From NCBI RefSeq assembly GCF_019977355.1, contig NZ_AP024655.1, positions 3,348,001 through 3,412,000 of the forward strand: DNA of 64,000 bases, written 5' to 3'. Shown one piece after another: positions 45,954 through 54,515 of this stretch. Under the pieces are notes generated by a model. It was not told the DNA's origin. It saw nothing but the letters and a program-made list of their open reading frames with translations, and searched no databases. A program made the position numbers and the translations under genes. Position 1 is the first letter of the stretch; the number at the start of each line of letters is the position of its first letter. The DNA comes from Arthrobacter sp. NicSoilB8 (GTDB lineage: Bacteria; Actinomycetota; Actinomycetes; Actinomycetales; Micrococcaceae).

Positions 45954-46703
45954 ATGGAAGCCCTACCCTCCCCGCGCGTCTTGGTGATCATGCCTGCCTG
46001 GAATGAAGGCGCCGTTGTCGGCAGCACCGTTCGGGAAGTCCTCCACGAGAATGCCCGCTACGACGTCCTGGTCGTCAACGACGGCTCCACGGACTCGACG
46101 GCGGAAGAGGCAGCAGCGGCCGGCGCGACCGTCCTGAACCTGCCCTTCAATCTTGGCGTCGGCGGCGCCATGCGGGCCGGCTTCAAGTACGCCCAGCGCC
46201 TCGGCTACGCCCAGGTCATTCAGGTGGACTCGGACGGCCAGCACGATCCCCGGAACATCGACGAAGTCCTCGCGGGCCTTCAGCACGCGGACATCTCGAT
46301 CGGCGCCCGCTTCGCCGACCGGGGCGAATACAAGGTCACCGGCCCGCGGAAGTGGGCCATGCAGCTGCTGGCGAAGGTCATTTCCGGCCTTGCCAAGACC
46401 CGCCTGACGGATGTCACGAGCGGCTTCCGGGCCGCCAACGAGCGCGCCGTTGCCCAGTATCTCGACCACTACCCCGCCGAATACCTGGGCGACACGATCG
46501 ACTCACTCGTCGTGGCCATCCGCTCGGGTTGCACGGTCACGCAGGTGCCCGTTGAGATGCGGGCACGCCAGGGCGGCAAGCCAAGCCACAATCCCGTCAA
46601 GGCCGCCATCTACCTCGGAAGGTCCGTGTTCGCCCTGCTCTTCGCCCTCACCCGGAAACCCACTCGACTGGCCGCCCGGGCCGCTGAACCCGCAGGAGCT
46701 TAG
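45954..46703 (+). CDS. Family 2 glycosyltransferase, dolichyl-phosphate-mannose-synthase-like
   Basis: A 249-residue enzyme reading VLVIMPAWNEGAVVGSTVRE, VLVVNDGSTDSTAEEAAA (about 34), FNLGVGGAMRAGFKYAQ and VIQVDSDGQHDPRNIDEV (about 83), the signatures of DPM1/Ppm-type polyprenyl-phosphate sugar transferases. VTSGFRAANERAVAQYL (about 154) fits the same group. No membrane helices are visible. The ATG has no ribosome site; see the extended -10. DUF2304 follows 2 bases after its stop, a pairing often seen for these enzymes, where DUF2304 gives the membrane part. Confidence 0.9.
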   Translation: MEALPSPRVLVIMPAWNEGAVVGSTVREVLHENARYDVLVVNDGSTDSTAEEAAAAGATVLNLPFNLGVGGAMRAGFKYAQRLGYAQVIQVDSDGQHDPRNIDEVLAGLQHADISIGARFADRGEYKVTGPRKWAMQLLAKVISGLAKTRLTDVTSGFRAANERAVAQYLDHYPAEYLGDTIDSLVVAIRSGCTVTQVPVEMRARQGGKPSHNPVKAAIYLGRSVFALLFALTRKPTRLAARAAEPAGA

Positions 46704-46705
46704 GG

Positions 46706-47206
46706 ATGGGAAACATCGCCGCCTTCCTGCTGGCGCTCGCCATCGTTGCCCTGGTCGTCGAAATGCTCCGGCGCAAGAAGCTTCGGGAGAAGTACGCCGT
46801 CCTCTGGCTGGTGGTCGGCGTCGCCACCCTGGTACTCGCCGCCTTCCCCCGGCTGCTGAACATCGTCGCGGAATACGTCGGGGTCCAGATCCCCTCCAAC
46901 CTGCTGTTCGCCATGAGCATCCTCATGCTGCTCGGCGTCTGCCTGCATTTGTCCTGGGAAATCTCGGTCGTGGAGGACGAAACCAGGACCCTCGCCGAGG
47001 AAGTGGCCATCCTGCGCACGCAGCTCGAGTCCCTGGAACAGCACCGCCACCTGTCCGTTCTTGACTCGGCCCGCCCGGCCCCGCTGCCCAATCCCCGCAC
47101 TGCTTCCCAGCCGGGTCCTGTCCCTGCTCCCCGCCCGGAGGCGGCCGCGCCGGCTCCGGCCGGCGCGCACACCATCGACCGCCCCGCTGAAAGCACGGAA
47201 TCCTAA
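46706..47206 (+). CDS. DUF2304 membrane protein
   Basis: A 166-residue protein with three hydrophobic helices (FLLALAIVALVVEMLRRKKL at 7, YAVLWLVVGVATLVLAAF at 30, LLFAMSILMLLGVCLHLSWE at 66), a short coiled coil (VEDETRTLAEEVAILRTQLE) and a Pro/Ala-rich tail. The first helix with the RRKKLREKY stop and the WLVVG block define DUF2304. It overlaps in function, by position, with the upstream polyprenyl-phosphate glycosyltransferase; partnership is inferred. Confidence 0.9.
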   Translation: MGNIAAFLLALAIVALVVEMLRRKKLREKYAVLWLVVGVATLVLAAFPRLLNIVAEYVGVQIPSNLLFAMSILMLLGVCLHLSWEISVVEDETRTLAEEVAILRTQLESLEQHRHLSVLDSARPAPLPNPRTASQPGPVPAPRPEAAAPAPAGAHTIDRPAESTES

Positions 47207-47207
47207 G

Positions 47208-48095
47208 ATGCCCCTCGATATTTTCATCCCTTACTGGGGCGACCCCGGCTACATGAAGGAAACCGTCCGCAGTGTCCTCGCCCAGGACAACAGCGACTGG
47301 CTCCTCACCGTGGTGGACGACGCCTACCCCGGCACGGAAATTGCCGAGTACATGGCCGGAATCCAGGACCACCGCGTCCGCTACGTGCGCAAGGACATCA
47401 ACGCCGGCATCACGGAGAACTACCGCACGTGCGTCGGGATGGCCAGCCAGGAGATCATGGTCATCCTGGGCTGCGACGACGTCCTGCTGCCGAATTACGT
47501 GGACGTGATCCTGGCCGCCCACCGGCGTTTCCCTGACGCGGCGATCATCCAGCCGGGTGTTCAGGTCATCGATGAACAAAGCCAGGTCGTGGCCACGCTG
47601 GCGGACGCCGTCAAGCAGAAGATCGTCCGCCCCCGGGGCCGCGGCAAGCAGCTCATCGCAGGCGAGGCCATTGCCAGCAACCTCATGCACGGCGACTGGC
47701 TGTACTGGCCCTCGCTCGCCTTCCGGACCGACAAGATCCGCGAAGTGGATTTCCGGGACGGGTTCCCGATCATCCAGGACCTCGCCCTCATCATGGACAT
47801 GATCTACAAGGGCGACCAGCTGCTGATCGAGCCCACGGTGTGCTTCCAGTACCGCCGCCACTCCAACAGCGCCTCCTCAACCAAACTCGTTGACGGCTCA
47901 CGGTTCGCCGGCGAACGCGAATACTTCGCCCTCTCCGCGTCGCAGGCCGACGCGCTCGGCTGGCGCCGGGCAAAGCGCGCCGCCAGGCTCAGGCTCACGT
48001 CCCGGGCGCACGCGCTCTCCCTGCTTCCGCGGGCCGTTCTGGACCGCAACCAAACAGCCGTCAGCGCGCTCGTGCGCCATTCCTTCGGCAAGTAA
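47208..48095 (+). CDS. Family 2 glycosyltransferase
   Basis: A 295-residue GT-A enzyme starting at the ATG just after the DUF2304 stop (MPLDIFIPYWGDPGYMKETV). LTVVDDAYPGTEIAEYM (about 35) and VILGCDDVLLPNYVD (about 86, the metal-binding CDD) are typical. A late segment (FQYRRHSNSASSTKLVDGSR, about 213) carries the catalytic-loop residues. It is in the plus-strand run between DUF2304 and an epimerase. Sugar specificity cannot be read from the sequence. Confidence 0.88.
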   Translation: MPLDIFIPYWGDPGYMKETVRSVLAQDNSDWLLTVVDDAYPGTEIAEYMAGIQDHRVRYVRKDINAGITENYRTCVGMASQEIMVILGCDDVLLPNYVDVILAAHRRFPDAAIIQPGVQVIDEQSQVVATLADAVKQKIVRPRGRGKQLIAGEAIASNLMHGDWLYWPSLAFRTDKIREVDFRDGFPIIQDLALIMDMIYKGDQLLIEPTVCFQYRRHSNSASSTKLVDGSRFAGEREYFALSASQADALGWRRAKRAARLRLTSRAHALSLLPRAVLDRNQTAVSALVRHSFGK

Positions 48096-48119
48096 ACGCC
48101 CCGCTACGAAAGGTCCGTT

Positions 48120-49214
48120 GTGACTTCTTCCGAAACCTCCGCACGCCCCGGCGGAACCGTCCTTGTCACCGGCGGCGCCGGTTTCATTGGCTGTGCCATT
48201 TCCGCCTCCCTCGCCGATGCGTTCGACCGGGTGGTAGTGGTGGACAGCCTCCACCCGCAGATCCACGCCACGGGCGAGCGTCCCGCAGAGCTCGACGCGC
48301 GGGCGGAACTGATCGTGGCCGACGTCGCCGAAGCCCAGACCTGGGACACCGTCCTGGCACGGCACTCCCCCGACGTCGTCATCCACTTGGCCGCCGAGAC
48401 CGGAACGGGCCAGTCGCTGGAAGAATCGACCCGGCACACCCACGTCAACGTGGTGGGCACGTCCCAGCTGCTGGACGGGCTCAACCGCCACGGCAAGCTT
48501 CCCCGCAGGATCGTCCTGTCCTCCAGCCGCGCCGTCTACGGCGAGGGCGCCTGGAGCGACGCCAACGGCAAGGCCTTCTACCCGGGCCAGCGCACCAGCA
48601 CCACCCTGGACCAGTCCCAGTGGGACTTCCCCGGCGCCACCCCGCTGCCGATGAAGGCCTCCGAAACCTTCCCCGCCCCCGTGAGCGTCTACGGCGCCAC
48701 CAAGCTGGCGCAGGAACACGTCCTGCAGGCCTGGGCGAAGTCCTACGGCGTCGAGACCGTCGTGCTGCGCCTGCAGAATGTCTACGGCCCCGGCCAGTCC
48801 CTGATCAACCCGTACACCGGCATCATGAGCCTGTTCTGCCGCATGGCGATGGGCGGCAAGTCCATCCCGCTGTACGAGGACGGCGAAGTGCGCCGCGACT
48901 TCATCCTGATCGACGACGTCGCCTCGGCGATTGTTGCCGGCGCCGTCTCCCCCACCGTCCAGGGCGAGCCCATGGACATTGGCTCCGGTGAATTCCAGAC
49001 CATCGGCACCGCGGCGAAGCTCATCGCGCAGCATTACGACGCCCCCGAGCCGCACGTCACCGGCCAGTACCGGCAGGGCGACGTCCGGCACGCATGGGCG
49101 GACATCACGGCTGCGAAGGACGTGCTCGGGTGGACCCCGCAGTACAACCTCGCCCAGGGCATCGACCGGCTCGCCAACTGGATTGACGCCCAGCCCGACG
49201 TCCAGCCCGCCTGA
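48120..49214 (+). CDS. NAD-dependent sugar epimerase/dehydratase
   Basis: A 364-residue extended short-chain dehydrogenase starting at GTG behind AAAGG. It has [20 protein letters not shown] (about 14), VVIHLAAETGTGQSL (about 88), VLSSSRAVYGEG (about 130) and the YxxxK motif in VYGATKLAQEHVLQAW (about 190), then RRDFILIDDVASAIV. This is the dNTP-sugar epimerase/dehydratase family; the nearest types are UDP-glucose/dTDP-sugar 4-epimerases. It lies between two glycosyltransferase genes and presumably supplies one of their donors. Confidence 0.9.
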   Translation: MTSSETSARPGGTVLVTGGAGFIGCAISASLADAFDRVVVVDSLHPQIHATGERPAELDARAELIVADVAEAQTWDTVLARHSPDVVIHLAAETGTGQSLEESTRHTHVNVVGTSQLLDGLNRHGKLPRRIVLSSSRAVYGEGAWSDANGKAFYPGQRTSTTLDQSQWDFPGATPLPMKASETFPAPVSVYGATKLAQEHVLQAWAKSYGVETVVLRLQNVYGPGQSLINPYTGIMSLFCRMAMGGKSIPLYEDGEVRRDFILIDDVASAIVAGAVSPTVQGEPMDIGSGEFQTIGTAAKLIAQHYDAPEPHVTGQYRQGDVRHAWADITAAKDVLGWTPQYNLAQGIDRLANWIDAQPDVQPA

Positions 49215-49231
49215 CGCCGACGGACGCTCCC

Positions 49232-50125
49232 GTGCCCCAGACTGCCGCCGTCGTCTCCCTGTTTAACCCCGACGACGGCGTGCTGGCGAACGCCGCCGCG
49301 CTGCTCGCCCAGGTCGACTCCGTAGTGGTGGTCGACGACGGCAGCCCCTCAGACCCCGCGCCGATCCTGGCCGAGCTGCACGCCATGGGCTGCAAGGTGG
49401 TGCGGCTTAGCGAGAACTCCGGCATCGCCGCCGCGCTCAACGCCGGAATCACCGCGGCCCTGGCGGCCGGGACAAAGCCGGATTACATCCTCACCATGGA
49501 CCAGGACTCGCTGCTGGACGCCGGCTACGTCGACGCCCTGCTCGCCGCCGCGGCCGCTGCCCGGGAAGCAGGCGTCCCCGTCGGCATGGTCGCCCCGGCG
49601 TCGGTCCGGGGACTGCCGGTGCGCCGCGGCCCGGTCCTGAACGGCATCCAGCTCGGCGGGGAACCGATCCAGTCCGGACTCCTGGTGCCCGTGCCGGTCC
49701 TCGAACGGCTCGGCCTGTTCCAGGGCACCCTGTTCATCGACGGTGTGGACAGCGAGTTCTACCTCCGGTGCGAGGGCGCGGGGCTCCGCACCATACTGGC
49801 GCCGAACGCCGCGCTCAACCACGCCCTCGGCAGCCCGGCAGCAGCCAACATCTTTGGCCGCGACGTGACCGTTGCGGGCCGGCCGCTGAATGTCCGGACG
49901 GCCGCCGACTGGCGCTACTACTACCTCTTCCGGAACCGGATCCTGCTCGCCCGCCAGTACGGCCGGCGCTTTCCGGCATGGACACTCAAAGGCCTGCTGG
50001 CCGACTACCGCCACCTGGCCATCGTCACGCTTCTGGCCCCCGGCCGCGGCATCAGGCTGGCGAACGCCTTCCGCGGCGTGGCGGACGGCGTCCGCGGCGT
50101 CTCGGGACGGCGCACCCGAGGTTAG
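49232..50125 (+). CDS. Family 2 glycosyltransferase (rhamnosyltransferase-like), second copy
   Basis: A 297-residue relative of the protein at 44935. It shares SVVVVDDGSPSDPAPIL (about 30), ENSGIAAALNAGITAAL (about 62), ILTMDQDSLLDAGYVDAL (about 87) and GVDSEFYLRCEGAG (about 171). The start is GTG with no strong ribosome site, 17 bases after the epimerase stop. The two related enzymes may add successive rhamnose residues; this is inference. Confidence 0.9.
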   Translation: MPQTAAVVSLFNPDDGVLANAAALLAQVDSVVVVDDGSPSDPAPILAELHAMGCKVVRLSENSGIAAALNAGITAALAAGTKPDYILTMDQDSLLDAGYVDALLAAAAAAREAGVPVGMVAPASVRGLPVRRGPVLNGIQLGGEPIQSGLLVPVPVLERLGLFQGTLFIDGVDSEFYLRCEGAGLRTILAPNAALNHALGSPAAANIFGRDVTVAGRPLNVRTAADWRYYYLFRNRILLARQYGRRFPAWTLKGLLADYRHLAIVTLLAPGRGIRLANAFRGVADGVRGVSGRRTRG

Positions 50126-50132
50126 GTCCTGC

Positions 50133-50210
50133 TCAGCCGGCGTTCTTGGCCCGCGTTGTGGAGTCAGCGCTTTTCAGCCGGCGCTGTTCAGCCCGCGTTC
50201 TTGGCCCGCC
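50133..50210. repeat. Duplicated 3' end of the acyltransferase gene
   Basis: TCAGCCGGCGTTCTTGGCCCGC at 50133 is repeated nearly exactly as TCAGCCCGCGTTCTTGGCCCGC at 50188, where it is the end of the acyltransferase gene on the minus strand. A shorter copy TCAGCCGGCG lies at 50174. Offsets of 55 and 14 are not multiples of three. Confidence 0.8.
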
Positions 50211-51270
50211 GCATGACGGGACGTTCAATGAAGAACCAGCTGGCCGCTGCCAGCGGGATCGTGCACAGCGTGGCCGCCACGGTGAACCACCACACGCCCC
50301 AGTGGTAGGCCCCGAACACGGCCAGCAGCTGCTGGACTGGGAACGCGTAGATGTACGCGCCGTAGGAGATGTCGTGGCGGCCCACAACGGCCGGCTGGGG
50401 CAGCCACGTGGAGATCCAAAGCAGCCCGTAGGCAATGAACGGTGCGGCGAGCTGGCCGCCGAAGCCGTCCACGAAGAAGATCGACAGGGCAGCGAGCACG
50501 ATCGCGGCGGGCCCGGCCACCTTGTGAATGCCGATCTTGTGGCTCAGCACCTGCACCACGGCGCCGCCGAGGAAGTACGGGATCAGACGTGCCGCGAGTT
50601 CAAAGTCCAGGTTCGACTGGAGGTAGGGCTTGAGGACCCCGACATTGGCCCACAGGACCACGCTCGCGATAAACGCGGCGATCACGGGCCACGGGGTCTT
50701 CCGGACCAGGGGGATGAAACCCATCATGGCGACCAGGAGGTAGCACATGAACTCGAAGTAGAGCGTCCACAGTGAGCCGTTCCATGCGCCCGGATAAGGA
50801 ACGCCGGCCGGGGTGCCGGCAATGTCGTAGCTGACAATCCGGAGGGACAGATTCGCGAAGATGGAATTCAAGGGTGTCGTGGCCGTCTGCAGGAAGCCGT
50901 GCAGCGAACCGTGCTGGATCACGTAGGCAACCGGGGCGAAGACGAAGGCCATGACCACCAGGCAGACGATGAACGCCGGGAAGATGCGGGCGACACGATG
51001 AACCAGGTACCTGCCGATCCCGCTGCTCAACCGGCTGGCCGTAATCAGGTAACCGCTGATGCCAAAGAATCCGGCCACGGCCCAGCCGCCCAGGTTTTCG
51101 CCGCGGAAGCCCCAGCCGTTGCCGTCACCGACGATGTGCCAGCTATGCGCGAGCAGGACTGAAAACGCCAGAATCAGCCTGATGAGGTTCAAGCTGTTCT
51201 TCCGCGGGTCCAGCCGGTTGCCCATTGCCGGGGCCGGCCTCACGTTGGGTGTCAGTACAGCTGCGCTCAA
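50188..51270 (-). CDS. Acyltransferase family 3 membrane protein
   Basis: A 360-residue O-acyltransferase with about ten hydrophobic helices. The TTG at 51270 has AAGGA eight bases ahead; an ATG at 51225 (MGNRLDPRKNSLNLIRLILA) gives 345 residues. Family hallmarks are LIRLILAFSVLLAHSWHIVG (catalytic-region His in TM1, about 30-50), GFFGISGYLITASR and SLWTLYFEFMCYLLVAMMG, and a final WFFIERPVMRRAKNAG. It would acetylate or succinylate sugars of the polysaccharide. The open frame upstream of the start is antisense shadow of rfbA and the 52-kb gene. Confidence 0.9.
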   Translation of the reverse strand: MSAAVLTPNVRPAPAMGNRLDPRKNSLNLIRLILAFSVLLAHSWHIVGDGNGWGFRGENLGGWAVAGFFGISGYLITASRLSSGIGRYLVHRVARIFPAFIVCLVVMAFVFAPVAYVIQHGSLHGFLQTATTPLNSIFANLSLRIVSYDIAGTPAGVPYPGAWNGSLWTLYFEFMCYLLVAMMGFIPLVRKTPWPVIAAFIASVVLWANVGVLKPYLQSNLDFELAARLIPYFLGGAVVQVLSHKIGIHKVAGPAAIVLAALSIFFVDGFGGQLAAPFIAYGLLWISTWLPQPAVVGRHDISYGAYIYAFPVQQLLAVFGAYHWGVWWFTVAATLCTIPLAAASWFFIERPVMRRAKNAG

Positions 51271-51423
51271 TCCGGGTATCCTTCGTAACGTAGTCCAGAC
51301 CCGTAATTCTACCTTGCACGGGGGCCCCGCTCCCCGGGCGCGGGCGCCCGGGGGCACGTTCGCGCGCACCCGCGCCGTCGCCGAGTTTGCTGTGACGGGC
51401 ACAGGTACGGGAGGATTGGGCCC

Positions 51424-52293
51424 ATGCGTGGAATAATTCTGGCCGGCGGTACCGGCTCCCGGCTTCACCCGATCACCCTCGGAATCAGCAAGCAGCTGGT
51501 CCCGGTCTACGACAAGCCGATGATCTACTACCCCTTGTCCACGCTGATCCTTGCGGGCATCCGGGACATCCTCATCATCACCACGCCCCACGACGCAGAG
51601 CAGTTCCAGCGGCTCCTGGGCGACGGGTCCAAGTTCGGCGTCAACCTCACCTACGTCCAGCAGCCCTCGCCGGACGGCCTGGCCCAGGCGTTCGTGCTGG
51701 GCGCCGAGCACATCGGCAACGAGACCGTGGCGCTGGTCCTCGGTGACAACATCTTCTACGGCCAGGGCATGGGCACGCAGCTGCGCCGGCACGCCGATAT
51801 CGACGGCGGAGCCGTGTTCGGATACTGGGTCCGGGATCCCAAGGCCTATGGCGTCGTGGAATTCGACGACGCCGGCAAGGCGCTCTCGCTGGAGGAAAAG
51901 CCCGCCAAGCCGCGCAGCCACTACGCCGTGCCCGGCCTGTACTTCTATGACAATGACGTCATCGACATCGCCAAGAACCTCAGGCCCTCCCCGCGAGGCG
52001 AACTGGAAATCACCGACGTCAACCGGACCTACCTGGAGCGCGGCAAGCTGCAGGTGGAAATTCTTCCGCGCGGAACGGCGTGGCTGGACACGGGAACCTT
52101 CGATGATCTCAGCGACGCCTCGAACTTCATCCGCACGGTCGAAAACCGCCAGGGCCTGAAAATCGGCGCCCCGGAAGAGATCTCCTGGCGGCTGGGCTTC
52201 CTGTCCGACGACGAACTTCGCGAACGCGCGGAACCCCTGGTCAAGAGCGGCTACGGAGCCTATCTGCTGGGACTGCTGGACCAGACCATCTGA
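51424..52293 (+). CDS. rfbA: Glucose-1-phosphate thymidylyltransferase
   Basis: A 289-residue enzyme that makes dTDP-glucose, the first step of the dTDP-rhamnose pathway. Signatures: [20 protein letters not shown] (pyrophosphorylase loop), [30 protein letters not shown] (about 110) and [15 protein letters not shown] (about 220). It is separated from rfbB-rfbCD by 10 kb and eight genes on mixed strands, so the pathway is not one operon here. Confidence 0.97.
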   Translation: MRGIILAGGTGSRLHPITLGISKQLVPVYDKPMIYYPLSTLILAGIRDILIITTPHDAEQFQRLLGDGSKFGVNLTYVQQPSPDGLAQAFVLGAEHIGNETVALVLGDNIFYGQGMGTQLRRHADIDGGAVFGYWVRDPKAYGVVEFDDAGKALSLEEKPAKPRSHYAVPGLYFYDNDVIDIAKNLRPSPRGELEITDVNRTYLERGKLQVEILPRGTAWLDTGTFDDLSDASNFIRTVENRQGLKIGAPEEISWRLGFLSDDELRERAEPLVKSGYGAYLLGLLDQTI

Positions 52294-52365
52294 CGTGCCC
52301 GCCTGTCCTGACGTTCCCGCCGGCGGGCCGCTGCCCGGCGCCCGCATCACTCCCGGCCTGAAGCG

Positions 52366-54414
52366 TTGACCTGGCTCCAGACGCTGCCGTACGTGCTGGC
52401 GGCGGTGGTCTTTCTCCTGCTGCCCGGCGGCCTGGTGACGGTGAGCCTGGGCCTGAGGGGTCTGTCCGCAGCCGCCCTGGCCGGTCCGGTCACGATTTCC
52501 ATTGCGGCGGTCCTGGCGGTCCTGCTGCCGTTTGCGTCCATCCCGTGGTCGGGCCTGCCCGTCCTGGCCGGCGGCATCCTGTTCTCTGCCCTGGTCGTCG
52601 GGATCCGGTTCCTCGGGCTCAGGCGCGTCAGCGCGGACAGCAGCCTGCGTCAGGTCTTCCTCCCCGCACGCCGCACCGGGGCGTCCTCGCTTGAGGCACG
52701 CCGGACAGGTGCCTGGGTTGCGGCGGCCTTCCTGGCGGGGGCGGCGCTGATCCTGGTCGAACTTGCCCTGGTTTTCGGGTCTCCGGAGAGTTTCTCGCAA
52801 ACCTTTGACAACGTCTTCCATCTCAACGGCGTGCGGTACGTCCTGGACACGGGCAACGCGTCCTCGTTGTGGATGTCCAAGATGACCAGCGGCGATGCGG
52901 CCCCCTATTTTTATCCCGCCGCCTGGCATGGTTTGGCCGCGGCTGTCGTCCAGATGACGGGCCTGCCCGTTACGGTGGCCGTGAACGTCCTGAACATGGC
53001 GGTGGCGGCCGTGGTCTGGCCGCTGGGCTGCATGATGCTGACGCGGACAGTGGCGGGCAACCGGCCTGTGGCCGTCGGGGCGGCCGCGATCCTGGCCGCA
53101 ATGTTCGCGCCGTTCCCGATCCTCCTGCTGGATTTCGGGGTCCTCTATCCGAATTTCCTGGCCATCAGCATGCTGCCGGCTGTCCTGGCCAGCATTGCCC
53201 TCTTGTTCCGGGTGGGCCGCAGCCTGCAGTGGCCGCCCGCCCCGAGGTTTTCACTGCCGCTGCTGATCCTTCCGGGACTCGCCCTGGCCCACCCGAACGG
53301 TTTCATGTCGCTACTGGCCCTCTCGGTTCCGATCATCCTGCAGGCCTACGCCCGCCTTGCCGGCACCCGCGAGAACCGGTCCCGGCACCGGACCGCCTGG
53401 ATTTTTTCCAGTGTGGGCCTCGGCGTCGGGGCCCTGTCCCTGTACCTGCTGTGGACCACCATCCGGCCGCCGGAAGATGCCGCGTTCTGGGAACCCGTGC
53501 AGACGCCCCGGGGCGCTGTGTGGGACGTTCTGGCGAATGCCGCCATCGACCGCCCCGCTGCGATCGGCGCCAGCGTGCTGATGCTGATCGGGCTCTTCGT
53601 GTGCTGGCGCCGCGGCGGCAGGACGTGGATGATCGCCGGCTTTGTCATCATCGGCGTGCTGTACGTCGTCGTCTCCGGCACGCTGAAGGGAGACGTGCGG
53701 AGCGCACTGACCGGGATCTGGTATAACGACAGCAACAGGATCGCGGCGCTCCTGCCGATGACCGCCTTGCCGTTCGCCGCCGTCGGCGTCGATTCCGTTG
53801 CCGTCTGGCTCCGCCGCCGGCTTGACCGGCCGGCCGCGGTGCGACCGGCAGCGACGGCTGGCCGCCTCGGGGACAAAGCCAGAGCCGGTCGCGGCAACAA
53901 AGTGGTCTACCCGGTCATCTGCTGTGTCCTCGCCCTGGCGGTCGCCGCCTCCCAGGTCCCCTCGATGCGGGCCGCGATGGGCTCCGCCCGGAAGAACTAC
54001 CTCGAGACCAACCATTCGCTGCTTATCTCAACGGACGAACAGAAGATCATCGACCGGCTGGACGAAATCGTTCCTCAGGATGCCGCGATCGCGGTGAACC
54101 CGTGGACGGGCGGGGCGCTGGCCTACGCCCTGGCGCACCGCGAGACCACGGCCAAACACATCCTCACGGCAAACACGGCCGACGTCGAAACCCTCAACCG
54201 GGGCCTCCGCAACGCCGACAGCGATCCGGCCGTCTGCGCCGCGTTGAAAGCTACGGGTGTCCGCTACGTCCTGGACTTCGGTTCCAATGAAGTCCATTTC
54301 GGCGATCATCCTTTCCCCGGACTTGAGGACCTCAACAATTCTCTGGCCGTCAGGCTCGTGCTGGCAGAGGGCGGTGCCCGGCTGTACGAAGTGACGGCCT
54401 GCCGGGGGACCTAG
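52366..54414 (+). CDS. DUF6541-family polytopic membrane protein (possible GT-C)
   Basis: A 682-residue protein with about 14 hydrophobic helices from residue 8 (LPYVLAAVVFLLLPGGLVTV). The DUF6541 block FSQTFDNVFHLNGVRYVLDT (about 143) with a nearby FYPAAWHGLAAAVVQMTG is an acidic loop like that of GT-C transferases. The C-terminal 130 residues (from about 550) are extracytoplasmic (DRLDEIVPQDAAIAVNPWTG). It starts at TTG without an obvious ribosome site, 72 bases after rfbA. It could be the polymerase or a late glycosyltransferase, since no Wzy is otherwise seen. Confidence 0.82.
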   Translation: MTWLQTLPYVLAAVVFLLLPGGLVTVSLGLRGLSAAALAGPVTISIAAVLAVLLPFASIPWSGLPVLAGGILFSALVVGIRFLGLRRVSADSSLRQVFLPARRTGASSLEARRTGAWVAAAFLAGAALILVELALVFGSPESFSQTFDNVFHLNGVRYVLDTGNASSLWMSKMTSGDAAPYFYPAAWHGLAAAVVQMTGLPVTVAVNVLNMAVAAVVWPLGCMMLTRTVAGNRPVAVGAAAILAAMFAPFPILLLDFGVLYPNFLAISMLPAVLASIALLFRVGRSLQWPPAPRFSLPLLILPGLALAHPNGFMSLLALSVPIILQAYARLAGTRENRSRHRTAWIFSSVGLGVGALSLYLLWTTIRPPEDAAFWEPVQTPRGAVWDVLANAAIDRPAAIGASVLMLIGLFVCWRRGGRTWMIAGFVIIGVLYVVVSGTLKGDVRSALTGIWYNDSNRIAALLPMTALPFAAVGVDSVAVWLRRRLDRPAAVRPAATAGRLGDKARAGRGNKVVYPVICCVLALAVAASQVPSMRAAMGSARKNYLETNHSLLISTDEQKIIDRLDEIVPQDAAIAVNPWTGGALAYALAHRETTAKHILTANTADVETLNRGLRNADSDPAVCAALKATGVRYVLDFGSNEVHFGDHPFPGLEDLNNSLAVRLVLAEGGARLYEVTACRGT

Positions 54415-54515
54415 CGCGGTGGATCTAGCACGGGGCCATACCTGGCATCCGCCTCATCGTTCCTGTCGAAGCACCCGTCATCAATAAAGTCAGTGCCTCC
54501 TGAGATGCTTTAAGT

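Noticed and set aside
51271..52929. N-terminal extension of the acyltransferase to 913 residues
   Set aside because: The added part is antisense to rfbA and the DUF6541 gene and lacks hydrophobic or domain character; TTG at 51270 with AAGGA is a sufficient start.
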